Assembly: GCA_029260615.1 (NCBI GenBank)
Contig: JAJDCX010000032.1
Coordinates: 1-58,776, forward strand
DNA length: 58,776 bases
Reading direction: 5' to 3'
Source: Phycisphaeraceae bacterium
Lineage (GTDB): Bacteria; Planctomycetota; Phycisphaerae; Phycisphaerales; Phycisphaeraceae
The notes under the pieces are model-generated. The model saw nothing but the letters and a program-made list of their open reading frames with translations, searched no databases and was not told where the DNA came from. Below, piece by piece: positions 1-8,940 of this stretch. Both the position numbers and the translations under genes were made by a program. Numbering within the stretch: the first letter of the stretch is position 1; each line of letters starts with the position of its first letter.

Positions 1-293
1 TGCCGACAACCTCACGGCGACGATCGACAGCTACCCTGAGTATCCAAAGATTAAAAGGACCGGGACTCGAGGGCTGCCCCCAACTTCCCCCAAAAGCCCA
101 TGGCCTCCGGCCGTGGGACCGCGGCGGAAACCGTCACCCCAGAAGCGCACCGAATGAAAATTCGAAAACTTCCGGGGGCCGGGGACGGGGCCTTGGTAGC
201 GGACCGTCCCGGCTAGATGACGGATCACAGGACGTGGGCTCGACCCGGTCCCGCTGACCCCGCGCCTGCCGTTACCGCCGGAAAATCGTGAGG
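1..293. repeat. Long dispersed repeat, copy 1 (at window edge)
   Basis: This stretch recurs in the same orientation at 35134-35427 with roughly seven substitutions and a one-base indel, about 97% identity by eye. Both copies end at the same TCGTGAGG. The left boundary may lie outside the window. It contains a hairpin in which CCCATGGCC pairs with GGCCGTGGG. The one-base indel breaks the reading frame that is open in this copy, so I do not regard it as protein-coding. No transposase or terminal inverted repeats are visible. It could be a non-autonomous element, a structured RNA or an intergenic repeat family; the sequence alone does not decide. Confidence 0.8.
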
Positions 294-510
294 ACTGAAT
301 AGCAGAACAGCACCAACATCAGCCTCGCAAGCTAACAGGAGCGCCAACCACGAAATAACCCACTTCCCACCCAGTAGCTGCCATCAAGACCCGCCGTCGC
401 TCCCAAGGGCACACCATCTTCGCCCTAGCCCGGGTATTCTGCGGGATTCTTCCCTGGAACTGACGCCACGGCTGTCGATCACCCTCATGATCGCGTAAGA
501 TTTCCCGCTC
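294..510. other. Intergenic region upstream of miaB
   Basis: No gene, RNA or clear hairpin is seen between the repeat and the miaB start. No convincing promoter was recognised, although the miaB promoter presumably lies here. Confidence 0.5.
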
Positions 511-2208
511 ATGAGTCCCAATACACCTACCCAATCCCCCCCGGCAGTGGCCCCAGATGCAGCCCCGGAATCAACCCCGGAATTAACCCCGGAATCAGTC
601 CCGGCTGCTGCTGCTCAATCCCCCGGCCTGACCGTCTTCCTCGAGACCTTCGGCTGCCAGATGAACGTCTTGGACAGCCAACTCGTCCAAGGCCAACTAC
701 GTGGCCTGGGCTACCGGTTCATCGACGACTGGAAGCAGGCGGATGTGGTGCTCTACAACACCTGCTCCGTACGCGAGCGGGCCGAGCAAAAAGTCTGGAG
801 CCGGGTCGGCGAGGTCGGTGTCCACAAGAAAACCCACCCCCATGTGTTGCTGGGCGTCATCGGTTGTATGGCCGAACGCGACGGCGACAACACCGTCCGC
901 AAGTACCCCCAGGTCGATCTGCTCTGCGGCCCAGGCGAACTCGACAAGCTACCCATGCTGATCGACAACGCTGTCAGGACTTCATTGGAAGACCGCGGAG
1001 GCCTGCATGCCGCGAAAATCGCATTGCAAGGCGACACCCACCGCCGTAGCGCAACCCTCACCGCCGCCGAGGACAAGTTGGAGATGCTGGACCTGGCACG
1101 CAGCTTCTCCCCGGACGATCACAACGGCTCCGCCTACGTAAGAATCACACGTGGCTGCAACAAGTTCTGCACCTACTGCGTCGTCCCCCGCACCCGTGGG
1201 GCCGAGGTCCACCGCCCCCCGACACACCTCATCGACGAGTGCAAACGCCTGGTCGACTCCGGCGTCAAGGAGATCACACTCCTTGGCCAAACGGTCAACC
1301 ACTACCACTACGACAGCGCCGCAGCGGTTGAATTACACGGCCACCTCCAGCCACAAATCGGCACGATCATCGGACCCAACCGCGGCACCGGCGGCCCCAG
1401 CCCGACCTTTGGCAACGAGGTCACCAGCTTCGCCAACTTACTCAAAAGAATCTGTGACGAGGTCCCGGACCTGCTTCGATTACGTTTCGTCACCAGCTTC
1501 CCCCGCGACTTTGGCGACGACATCCTGCAGGTCATGGCAGATCAGCCGCGCATCTGCCGCTACCTGCATCTGCCAGTCCAATCAGGCTCCGACCGCATGC
1601 TCAAGATGATGAACCGGGGCTACACCGTCTCCCAATTCATGGAACTGGTTGACCGTGTCCGTAAGTTCATGCCAGATGCCGAACTGGCGACCGACATCAT
1701 CTGCGGCTTCCCCACCGAAACCGAAGAAGACCACCAGGCCACCGCCGACCTGCTCCGCCGCGGCGGCTTCAAGAACTCGTTCATCTTCAAGTACTCGCCC
1801 CGCCCCGGCACCTCGGCCTATGACCGCCTGAAAGATGATGTCAGCGACACCGACAAAAAGCGCCGAAACAACGAATTGCTCGCAGTCCAAAACGAAGTCA
1901 GCGCCCAGGTCCATCAAGCCTATGTCGGCAAAACCATCAGCGTCTTCGTCGAATCGGTCAGCGCCCGCGAACGCAAAGCAATGAGTACATCAGGCGGTGT
2001 CGAACTGGGTTGGGAAAAATCGAGTGCATCTAGGGAAGCGGGGGGCGAATTGGTCACACAACTGGTCGGCCGAACCGGCGGAGACATCATCGTCATCTTC
2101 GACGGCGACCCGTCACTCATCAGCCAAATCGTAGACATCAAAGTCAGCAACGCCGCACCCCTGACACTCTTCGGCGAGCTCGTCGGCTCACCCGCGGCCA
2201 CGTTGTAG
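511..2208 (+). CDS. miaB: tRNA-2-methylthio-N6-dimethylallyladenosine synthase MiaB
   Basis: Radical-SAM methylthiotransferase that converts i6A37 to ms2i6A37 in tRNAs reading UNN codons. The N-terminal UPF0004 domain carries three cysteines for the auxiliary Fe-S cluster (C49 in TFGCQMN, C85, C119). The radical-SAM motif is CNKFCTYC (C216, C220, C223), and the C-terminus should form the TRAM tRNA-binding domain. At 565 residues it is about 100 longer than usual MiaB. The extra length comes from a Pro/Glu-rich N-terminal leader of about 38 residues and an insertion near residues 268-310, just after GQTVNHYHY where most homologues have GQNVNSY. The next gene starts 7 nt after its stop, so the two are probably cotranscribed. 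Confidence 0.95.
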   Translation: MSPNTPTQSPPAVAPDAAPESTPELTPESVPAAAAQSPGLTVFLETFGCQMNVLDSQLVQGQLRGLGYRFIDDWKQADVVLYNTCSVRERAEQKVWSRVGEVGVHKKTHPHVLLGVIGCMAERDGDNTVRKYPQVDLLCGPGELDKLPMLIDNAVRTSLEDRGGLHAAKIALQGDTHRRSATLTAAEDKLEMLDLARSFSPDDHNGSAYVRITRGCNKFCTYCVVPRTRGAEVHRPPTHLIDECKRLVDSGVKEITLLGQTVNHYHYDSAAAVELHGHLQPQIGTIIGPNRGTGGPSPTFGNEVTSFANLLKRICDEVPDLLRLRFVTSFPRDFGDDILQVMADQPRICRYLHLPVQSGSDRMLKMMNRGYTVSQFMELVDRVRKFMPDAELATDIICGFPTETEEDHQATADLLRRGGFKNSFIFKYSPRPGTSAYDRLKDDVSDTDKKRRNNELLAVQNEVSAQVHQAYVGKTISVFVESVSARERKAMSTSGGVELGWEKSSASREAGGELVTQLVGRTGGDIIVIFDGDPSLISQIVDIKVSNAAPLTLFGELVGSPAATL

Positions 2209-2215
2209 GCAACCG

Positions 2216-3334
2216 ATGAAACACCTGATTATTGACGGGCACCTGGACGCGGCGCTGAACGCATTGGGCGACGAGCGTGACCAGATGCTCACTGTCAGCG
2301 CGATCCGTGAGCGTGAATCGCACATCCCCAAAGACAAGCTGGGCACATGCACCATCACCTTCGCCGAGATGAAACGCTGCGGCATCCCGCTGTGCATTAC
2401 GACGGTATTGGCCCGTGCCAAGCCCTGGATCACGCCCGGCCGAGACAATCAGTGCGCCGATTGCGACTGGCCGACGCAAGACATGGCTTACGCTTTTGCA
2501 ATGGGCCAGCTTGCGTATTACCGAGAGCTTGAACGCCGCGGCGATGTGACGATCATCACCGACCGCCCCGGGCTGGACGCACACTGGACACGTTGGGAGG
2601 CGAACGAACCCGATGCACCGATCGGCTTGATCCTCTCCATGGAAGGCGCCGACCCGATCACCGACCCCACCCGGTTGCAGCACTGGTACGACCTGGGCCT
2701 GCGCACGCTCTTCCTCTCGCACTACGGCCACAGCCACTACGCCGCCGGCACTCCCGCCATTGATCGGCCCCAGAGCCACGAACAAGACGGCCCCGTCACC
2801 GCCAAGGGTTTTGAGTTGCTTAAAGAAATGAGCAAGCTCGATATGCCCCTGGATATGACCCACCTGTCGGATACCAGCTTCTGGGACGCCGCCAAGTTGT
2901 ACGAAGGGCCGGTCTATTCAAGCCACACCAACTGCCGGGTACTCGCGGATGACCCCAGGCAGTTCACCGACGACCAGATCAAGTTCATCACGGGCCGGGA
3001 CGGTGTGCTGGGCCTGTCGATGCACTTCGCCATGATTAAAGGCGGGTTCACCGGGGAGGCCTGCCGGGTCGATCCAAGCGAGGTGACTCTGGACCACTTG
3101 GCCGACCACATCGACCACATCTGCCAACTCACGGGCTCGGCCAAGCACATCGCGATCGGCAGTGACCTGGACGGCGGCTTCGGCTCCGAACGCTGCCCCG
3201 TGGGTCTGGATAGCTGTGAAGACATGCACAAAATCGGGCCAATCATGACATCGCGGGGGTATAGCGAGGCCGATATCGCAGGGTTTTACCACCGCAACTG
3301 GCTCCGCTTCCTACGGCGGGTGCTGCCCGCATAA
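2216..3334 (+). CDS. Membrane dipeptidase (peptidase M19, renal-dipeptidase family)
   Basis: Zinc dipeptidase of the amidohydrolase fold. The sequence shows the metal-binding HLD motif (H9, D11), the likely bridging glutamate in SMEGADP (about E143), the DMTHLSD and SSHTN histidine motifs, and the family-typical IAIGSDLDGGFG near the C-terminus. The 372-residue length fits the family. No signal peptide is visible, so a cytoplasmic enzyme is likely, in contrast to the GPI-anchored mammalian homologue. The start is 7 nt downstream of miaB and has little room for its own promoter. The physiological substrate (dipeptide, D-amino-acid peptide or other amide) cannot be read from sequence. Confidence 0.9.
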   Translation: MKHLIIDGHLDAALNALGDERDQMLTVSAIRERESHIPKDKLGTCTITFAEMKRCGIPLCITTVLARAKPWITPGRDNQCADCDWPTQDMAYAFAMGQLAYYRELERRGDVTIITDRPGLDAHWTRWEANEPDAPIGLILSMEGADPITDPTRLQHWYDLGLRTLFLSHYGHSHYAAGTPAIDRPQSHEQDGPVTAKGFELLKEMSKLDMPLDMTHLSDTSFWDAAKLYEGPVYSSHTNCRVLADDPRQFTDDQIKFITGRDGVLGLSMHFAMIKGGFTGEACRVDPSEVTLDHLADHIDHICQLTGSAKHIAIGSDLDGGFGSERCPVGLDSCEDMHKIGPIMTSRGYSEADIAGFYHRNWLRFLRRVLPA

Positions 3335-3432
3335 GCCGATTTTCCGCAGAATTTCGGGGGATCAGCCGATACTCACAAGGACCAGCCGCACCACGCCCAG
3401 CGGTATCAATGTGAACACACAGGGACGCACCT

Positions 3433-4497
3433 ATGCTCGACAGGCTCTTCACCCACTGCATGATTCGTCCCGCAGACATCCCACCCTCCAGCGACACGAT
3501 GCGCGTCGTCGGGACGTTCAACCCCGGCGCCGCCGCCTTCGGTGACGGCGTGGTTCTGCTGGTCCGTGTTGTTGAGCAACCCGTCGAAACCCGTTCGGGC
3601 TTCGTCTCTTCACCCCGCATCGATCCTGACCAGGGTGTCGTGACCGACTGGCTCAACGAAGACGACTACCACACCCAAGACCCCCGGCAACTCACTCATA
3701 AGCGCACCGGCGAATCACGCCTGCGGTTCCTCTCCTATTTAAAGGTCGTCCACAGCGCCGATGGAAAGACCCCCGACAACTTCACCGGCCCGGTCATCGC
3801 GCCACAAGGGCCCAACGAAACCTACGGCATCGAAGACCCACGCATCACACAGATCGATAGCACCTACTACATCACCTACGTCGCCGTCTCCCCCCACGGC
3901 ATCGCCACCGGTCTATTATCCACCACCGACTTCGCCACCTTCCGTCGCCACGGGCTGATCTTCTGCCCGGAAAATAAAGACGTCGTGCTGTTTCCTCAAA
4001 AGGTTATGGGTGACTATGTCGCATTGCATCGGCCATCAGGATCGGTCAGGTTCCAACCCCCGGAGACCTGGCTGGCACGCAGCCCCGACCTGATCCACTG
4101 GGGCACACACACACAACTGCTTGGCGCCGATCAGGACAGCAGCGCGGACCGCAGCGGTGGGGGGACGCCCCCGATACGCACACGCGAAGGCTGGCTAATG
4201 ATCTACCACCGCAGTGAAAAAATAAATAAACAGGATGTCGCAGGCATCTACTCGGGCTACGCAATGATGCTGGACCTGGATAACCCAGCCAAAATCCTCG
4301 GCCGATCCACCGAGCCGGTCATCACCCCCACCGAACCCTTCGAAAAAGAAGGCTTCCTAGGCGGTGTCGTCTTCCCCACCGGCATCGTCGAACGTGACGA
4401 CGACGTATTGATCTACTACGGCGCAGCAGACGAGTGTGTCGGCGTCACCGCATTTAGCCGGGATGCGCTGATCGGGTCGCTGACCGTTGGGGTGTGA
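3433..4497 (+). CDS. GH130 family glycoside phosphorylase/hydrolase
   Basis: Resembles GH130 enzymes, five-bladed beta-propellers that phosphorolyse or hydrolyse beta-mannosides, typically beta-1,4-manno-oligosaccharides or mannosyl-glucose. Supporting features are the early RVVGTFNPGAA segment, YGIEDPRI at about residues 131-138 containing the family's proposed catalytic Asp, the repeated blade-like motifs, and GFLGGVVFPTGIV with IYYGAADE near the C-terminus. There is no signal peptide, which fits an intracellular phosphorylase. The nearby mannose-6-phosphate isomerase gene (5506-6549, opposite strand) supports a mannose link. Exact linkage specificity cannot be assigned. Confidence 0.85.
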   Translation: MLDRLFTHCMIRPADIPPSSDTMRVVGTFNPGAAAFGDGVVLLVRVVEQPVETRSGFVSSPRIDPDQGVVTDWLNEDDYHTQDPRQLTHKRTGESRLRFLSYLKVVHSADGKTPDNFTGPVIAPQGPNETYGIEDPRITQIDSTYYITYVAVSPHGIATGLLSTTDFATFRRHGLIFCPENKDVVLFPQKVMGDYVALHRPSGSVRFQPPETWLARSPDLIHWGTHTQLLGADQDSSADRSGGGTPPIRTREGWLMIYHRSEKINKQDVAGIYSGYAMMLDLDNPAKILGRSTEPVITPTEPFEKEGFLGGVVFPTGIVERDDDVLIYYGAADECVGVTAFSRDALIGSLTVGV

Positions 4498-4524
4498 TCC
4501 TGATTCGTTTGAGGGAAACCATTT

Positions 4525-5499
4525 ATGTCGCAGCGTCTGCGAGGTATTGAATTAAGCCGACGGTTTTATTTTGAAGCGGTTAGGCCGATCCTCGATCAAA
4601 CCCATTCGGGTTTGTGCTACACCGCCGCGCTGATCGGGCCGGGGTCGGAGGTCCAGGGTTGGGACGATGAGCAGTCCACGGACCATCACTGGGGACCACG
4701 CCTGCAGTTGTTTGTAGCCGATGAGGCCACGGTGATTGTCAATAAGTTGTCTGCACATTTCAAAGAGCGTTTGCCTCACCGGTTTCTTGAGCATCCGGTA
4801 GGTTTCTCTCCGCCCGATGAGTTTGGAACCCGACTCCCGGTGATTACAGGGTCCGGGCCGGTGGAACACATGATCGAATGCACCAATGTCGAGTCCTACT
4901 TTAATGATAAACTCGAGGTAACTACACTCGAAGGCTTAACCGATAAGCAGTGGTTTAGTTGGCCACCACAAACCCTTCGAGAGTTGACCGGTGGCGAGAT
5001 TTTCCATGAAGGGAGCGGTGAACTGGCCGCTGCTCGCCGACTGTTGGCGTGGTACCCACAGCCGGTGTGGTACGAATTGATGGCACGGGAGTGGAAAGAT
5101 CTGGTTGAGGAACAGCCTCTCGTGGGCCGTGCAGGTTTTGTAGGTGATGATCGGGGTTCGCGGGTGCTGGCGGCCCGCCAGGTACGGCGCCTGATGACAC
5201 TGGCGCTCTTGATGGGACGGCAGTACCCACCATACGGAAAATGGTTTGGTAGGGCGTTCTCCGAGCTACCTATCGCCGAAATATTGGGACCGCGCCTCGA
5301 CCGGACGCTGGTGGCTGACACCTGGCAAGCACGCCAACAGTATTTGTCGGAAAGCTATCAGGTGATCGCAGAACACCACAACGAACTAAAGCTCACACAG
5401 CCGTTATCGACTGAGATCGAGCTATTTCATGACCGCCCGTATCTTGTGTTGAAGGACGGTCGTTTCGCCGATGCGTTGAGATCCGCAAGTGAACGATAG
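4525..5499 (+). CDS. DUF4037 domain protein (nucleotidyltransferase-like)
   Basis: Contains the segment ALIGPGSEVQGWDDEQSTDH followed by WGPRLQLFV, the hallmark of DUF4037 proteins. These have a nucleotidyltransferase-like N-terminal region and no established biochemical role. The 324-residue protein has no signal peptide or membrane segment. It begins 27 nt after the GH130 gene and may share its transcript; a GAGGGA box lies upstream of the ATG. It ends 6 nt from the convergent manA stop. Function unknown. Confidence 0.75.
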   Translation: MSQRLRGIELSRRFYFEAVRPILDQTHSGLCYTAALIGPGSEVQGWDDEQSTDHHWGPRLQLFVADEATVIVNKLSAHFKERLPHRFLEHPVGFSPPDEFGTRLPVITGSGPVEHMIECTNVESYFNDKLEVTTLEGLTDKQWFSWPPQTLRELTGGEIFHEGSGELAAARRLLAWYPQPVWYELMAREWKDLVEEQPLVGRAGFVGDDRGSRVLAARQVRRLMTLALLMGRQYPPYGKWFGRAFSELPIAEILGPRLDRTLVADTWQARQQYLSESYQVIAEHHNELKLTQPLSTEIELFHDRPYLVLKDGRFADALRSASER

Positions 5500-5505
5500 C
5501 CGTAT

Positions 5506-6549
5506 TTAAGCGATCCCCGCGTCTTGTGCCTGCGGGAAGGTGACTTCCAGCCAGGCCGTGCCCGCATCCACACCAAGCTTGCCATCGCGCATCCCCGGCG
5601 GGATATACAACGTCTGCCCACGCCCAAAACTCACCCCCGATGCCCCGTCACACGCGATCGATCCGTTGCCTTCCAACACCATCCACACCACGGGCTGTGA
5701 GTAAGACAGTGCCTGCTCTTGTGCTGTGTCCACTGCAAAACGATCGATGCGGAAATACTCACAGGTGACCAGCCGAGTGATGTCGGCGAACTCGCCTTGG
5801 ACTTTTGTGTTGGGTTCATATTGGCTGACGTCAGGCGGGCCAAAGTCAATACACTCAATCGCCTGGTCGACGTGCAACTCGCGCCCCGTCCGGCCCCAAT
5901 CGTACACCCGGAACGTCGTGTCGCTGGGCGTCTGCACCTCGGCGACCAACACACCTTCGCCCAGCGCGTGACAAGTCCCGCTGGGCAGGTAGTGGCAATC
6001 GCCGGGCTTGACCGGGACCGTAATTAATAGCGGTTCGACCCGGTCCTGTTCGATCGCTTCACGGAATTGTTCAGGGGTTACGCCGGGTTTGACGCCCTTA
6101 TAAATCACCGCGCCGGGGTCGGCCGCAAGGATATACCAGGCTTCACTCTTCAAGAAAGCGTCGTCGTGCTCGTCGGCATAGGCCGGGCTTGGGTGGACCT
6201 GGACCGACAGATGCTGGCGTGCGTCCAGAAATTTTAGAAGAATCGGGAACCCACCGTCGGGGGTAAGCGTCAAACCCCCTAGGATGTCAGACCTACCTTC
6301 ACCAATCACGTCGGCAAAGGTCCGTCCCGCTAGCGGGCCATTGGCGATCACCGAACGCTCGGCCCCGCCGCCTCCCCCTGAGGCCGACGTCTGCGCCAGG
6401 TCCGCCAATTCCCAGGATTCGCCGATCATGCTGTCCTGCCCGCCGGGGAGGGATCGTCCCAGTTTTTCCAGGGTTCGGCCTCCCCAGACTTTTTCTTTGT
6501 AAATAGGTTTAAAAGTGAGTGGGTAGATGGGTAGGTTCGAATCGGCCAT
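5506..6549 (-). CDS. manA: Mannose-6-phosphate isomerase, class I
   Basis: Interconverts mannose-6-phosphate and fructose-6-phosphate, feeding mannose into glycolysis or supplying GDP-mannose synthesis. The cupin-type enzyme shows KVWGG near the N-terminus, LDARQHLSVQVHPSPAYA with zinc-ligand positions, EAWYIL, PSGTCHALGEGVLVAEVQ, and SDTTFRVYDWGR with the conserved catalytic arginine. Its 347-residue length matches short class I enzymes. It faces the GH130/DUF4037 pair. With GH130 and the GH113 enzyme at 26128-27279 it suggests mannan use. The start is an ATG at the 5' end of the conserved domain. Confidence 0.92.
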   Translation of the reverse strand: MADSNLPIYPLTFKPIYKEKVWGGRTLEKLGRSLPGGQDSMIGESWELADLAQTSASGGGGGAERSVIANGPLAGRTFADVIGEGRSDILGGLTLTPDGGFPILLKFLDARQHLSVQVHPSPAYADEHDDAFLKSEAWYILAADPGAVIYKGVKPGVTPEQFREAIEQDRVEPLLITVPVKPGDCHYLPSGTCHALGEGVLVAEVQTPSDTTFRVYDWGRTGRELHVDQAIECIDFGPPDVSQYEPNTKVQGEFADITRLVTCEYFRIDRFAVDTAQEQALSYSQPVVWMVLEGNGSIACDGASGVSFGRGQTLYIPPGMRDGKLGVDAGTAWLEVTFPQAQDAGIA

Positions 6550-6684
6550 GGGCTTGCCTCAGTGAGGTTGGTAGTGGTGCTTGAAGTATACGTCCGACCC
6601 GCCACGGAATGAAGTTATGGAAAACAGTTGATATCCGGCCCCGGCCCGGCAACAATAGATAGATACTCTGAAACGAGGCGAATT

Positions 6685-7443
6685 ATGCACAATCAACATC
6701 GCATGATATTGGCGTTGATAGTGGCCGTGATGACTGGCCCAAGCGTTGCCACTGCCGAGCGGACCCCCAGCAGCGACCAGGGTTACGCTGTGGTCGATCC
6801 ATACGCGCACTACCGCAAACACCAGGTCACCGACCGCACACGGTATGTCTCGCCGCGCACCCAAGCAGTTCGGTCCCGCGTGGTCTACAAGGACAACTCA
6901 CGCAGTATCAGTGGATCTGGTTACAGCACCTATGGTGATCGCACCCGTGCCCGTGTCGTCCGTAAACTCGCCTATGCAGCGCCAGTAAAGACGTATGTAG
7001 AAACAGAAACAGCAACATATACGGATGAGGGTGTCGTCGGCACCGTCCGTGACGGCGTTGAAGATCAAGTCGTCCTGGTTCAGCCCTACATCAACAGCCG
7101 ACGTTATGCCGGCTACAAGAGCTACCCCGGATACTTGCCCAACGGCACACGCGGCTATTACGGTGACGGGTACAGCCGATACCCTTCTTACCCGGTCTAC
7201 CGAGCGCCCGTTCACATTGGCTACGGGTCCTACAACCGCTATGGGCATCGCAGTCACAGCTACGGTTACGGGCCAAGTTATGGTCATGGCTATAGCCACG
7301 GTTATGGCCACAGGTACGGGCATGGTGGTTACGGCCGAGGCTACGGGTATGGCGGGTATGGCCACGGCTACGGTGTTAGCTACGGCCACTACCGCGGCGG
7401 ACACCGCTCGCATTCGGGTGTGTCGTTCCATTTCAGCTTCTAG
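6685..7443 (+). CDS. Exported Gly/Tyr/His/Ser-rich protein
   Basis: The ATG at 6685 is preferred over an upstream in-frame start because it has a GAGGCG box just before it and begins a clean signal peptide (MHNQHR, a hydrophobic stretch, cleavage near SVATA). The last third is low-complexity, dominated by Gly, Tyr, His and Ser in GYGHGYGH-type repeats, ending in SFHFSF. There is no PEP-CTERM tail or lipobox. Such sequences occur in adhesive, structural or metal-binding secreted proteins, but no family was recognised and no function is assigned. Confidence 0.7.
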   Translation: MHNQHRMILALIVAVMTGPSVATAERTPSSDQGYAVVDPYAHYRKHQVTDRTRYVSPRTQAVRSRVVYKDNSRSISGSGYSTYGDRTRARVVRKLAYAAPVKTYVETETATYTDEGVVGTVRDGVEDQVVLVQPYINSRRYAGYKSYPGYLPNGTRGYYGDGYSRYPSYPVYRAPVHIGYGSYNRYGHRSHSYGYGPSYGHGYSHGYGHRYGHGGYGRGYGYGGYGHGYGVSYGHYRGGHRSHSGVSFHFSF

Positions 7444-7616
7444 CCCCGCAACTCCAACGACCGCACACACCGCTCAACATCAAATCACACCCCCCGGTCT
7501 CCCAGCCAGTAAGTCTCCCGCCCTAGGACATCCCCGGGTATCCCTTGGTTCAGCTATAATGCCGCGCCACAATCATCCCACTGTGATGGATACCCCAGGC
7601 ACCTCCCGGATACGGC

Positions 7617-8879
7617 ATGAACCCAAGACGCCCTACAAGACAGGTCACTCTCGGCGACAAGCAACACGGCATCATCCACATCGGCGGTGATGCGCCGGTG
7701 TCGGTTCAGACGATGACCGCGGGGTACACCTACGACATCGATCGCTGCGTGGCCGAGATCAACCGGCTCGCAGCGGCGGGTGCGGATATCGTGCGGGTGG
7801 CGGTACCCGAGCGCAAAGACACCCAGGCGCTTGCGAAAATACTCCCACAGGTCCGCGTGCCGATCGTGGCGGATGTGCATTTTCATTTTAAACGTGCGAT
7901 CGAGGCCGTCGAGGCCGGCGTCCACAAGATACGCCTGAACCCCGGGAACATCAGCGACCGGTCCCAGGTCGAAAAAGTGATCGATGCCTGCAAGGAGCGC
8001 AGCCTCCCGATACGCATCGGGGTCAACGAAGGCTCGATCATCGAGCGTAAGGACAAGCAGAAGCGGATGCGTGAACTCGGCGAAGTCTTCGGTGACAGCC
8101 GCCACGGCCGACTGCTCGCGATCATGATCGCCAAGCTCGAAGAGTACCTGGACATCTTCTACGAGCGTGACTTCTATGACGTCGTTATCAGCGCCAAGAG
8201 CCCGGACCCGGTGTTGTGTCTTGAAGCCTACACCGAGATCAGCAAGCGTTTCGACCACCCGCTGCACCTGGGTGTGACTCATGCCGGCCCACGTGAGACG
8301 GGTATGATCCGCTCGGTCGCGCCACTGAGTCATCTATTGGCCGGCGGAATCGGCGACACGGTACGCATCAGCTACGCCAGCGACCCGGCGCTGGAAGTCG
8401 AGGATGCCCTCGAACTGCTTTACTGCCTGGAATTGCGCGAACGGGTCGGCGTGGACCTGATCGCCTGCCCGACCTGCGGACGCATCCAGGTAGATCTGTT
8501 CACGCTGGTGCAGGACGTACGAAAGTCACTGGCGGAACACATCGAGCTGCCGATCAAGGTGGCGGTGATGGGTTGTATCGTCAACGGCCCAGGCGAGGCC
8601 GAGGGCGCGGACGTCGCGATTTTTGCAGGAGATCGACGGGGCATCATCTACGTCCAGGGCGAAAAAGTCGCCAACGTCCCCGAAGAAGACATCCTCACCG
8701 CACTGCTTGCCGAGTGTCAGAAGTTCCAGGAAAAAGTCCGCCGCGGCGAGGCGAAGCTGGGCGAAAAAGTCGTCGACATCATCCCACCCGATCCGATCGG
8801 TGAGTTAGGCTCGGGTGTGGAGAAGATCGCGTCCGGGAACGTTGAGAAGGTGACGAAGCTGACGATTTCCGGGGAGTAG
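7617..8879 (+). CDS. ispG: 4-hydroxy-3-methylbut-2-enyl diphosphate synthase IspG (GcpE)
   Basis: Penultimate enzyme of the MEP isoprenoid pathway, converting MEcPP to HMBPP with a [4Fe-4S] cluster. It opens with the conserved VSVQTMTAGYT and shows HFHFKRAIEAVEAGVHKIR. The cluster ligands appear as C284 and C287 (ACPTCGR) and C320 (GCIVNGPGEAEGADV). At 420 residues it is the short bacterial form without the plant-type insertion. A TATAAT hexamer at 7555-7560 is a plausible -10 element, but I see no good -35. The start at 7617 puts the family core about 25 residues in. Confidence 0.95.
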   Translation: MNPRRPTRQVTLGDKQHGIIHIGGDAPVSVQTMTAGYTYDIDRCVAEINRLAAAGADIVRVAVPERKDTQALAKILPQVRVPIVADVHFHFKRAIEAVEAGVHKIRLNPGNISDRSQVEKVIDACKERSLPIRIGVNEGSIIERKDKQKRMRELGEVFGDSRHGRLLAIMIAKLEEYLDIFYERDFYDVVISAKSPDPVLCLEAYTEISKRFDHPLHLGVTHAGPRETGMIRSVAPLSHLLAGGIGDTVRISYASDPALEVEDALELLYCLELRERVGVDLIACPTCGRIQVDLFTLVQDVRKSLAEHIELPIKVAVMGCIVNGPGEAEGADVAIFAGDRRGIIYVQGEKVANVPEEDILTALLAECQKFQEKVRRGEAKLGEKVVDIIPPDPIGELGSGVEKIASGNVEKVTKLTISGE

Positions 8880-8940
8880 CCGGTTGGCGTCTGAAACAGA
8901 TCCCTTTTGGCTACGTCCATATCTACATGGAGGTTCCGAT

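Noticed and set aside
31..228. 65-codon minus-strand ORF inside the long repeat
   Set aside because: The second repeat copy has a one-base indel that changes its frame, so the ORF is not conserved between copies.
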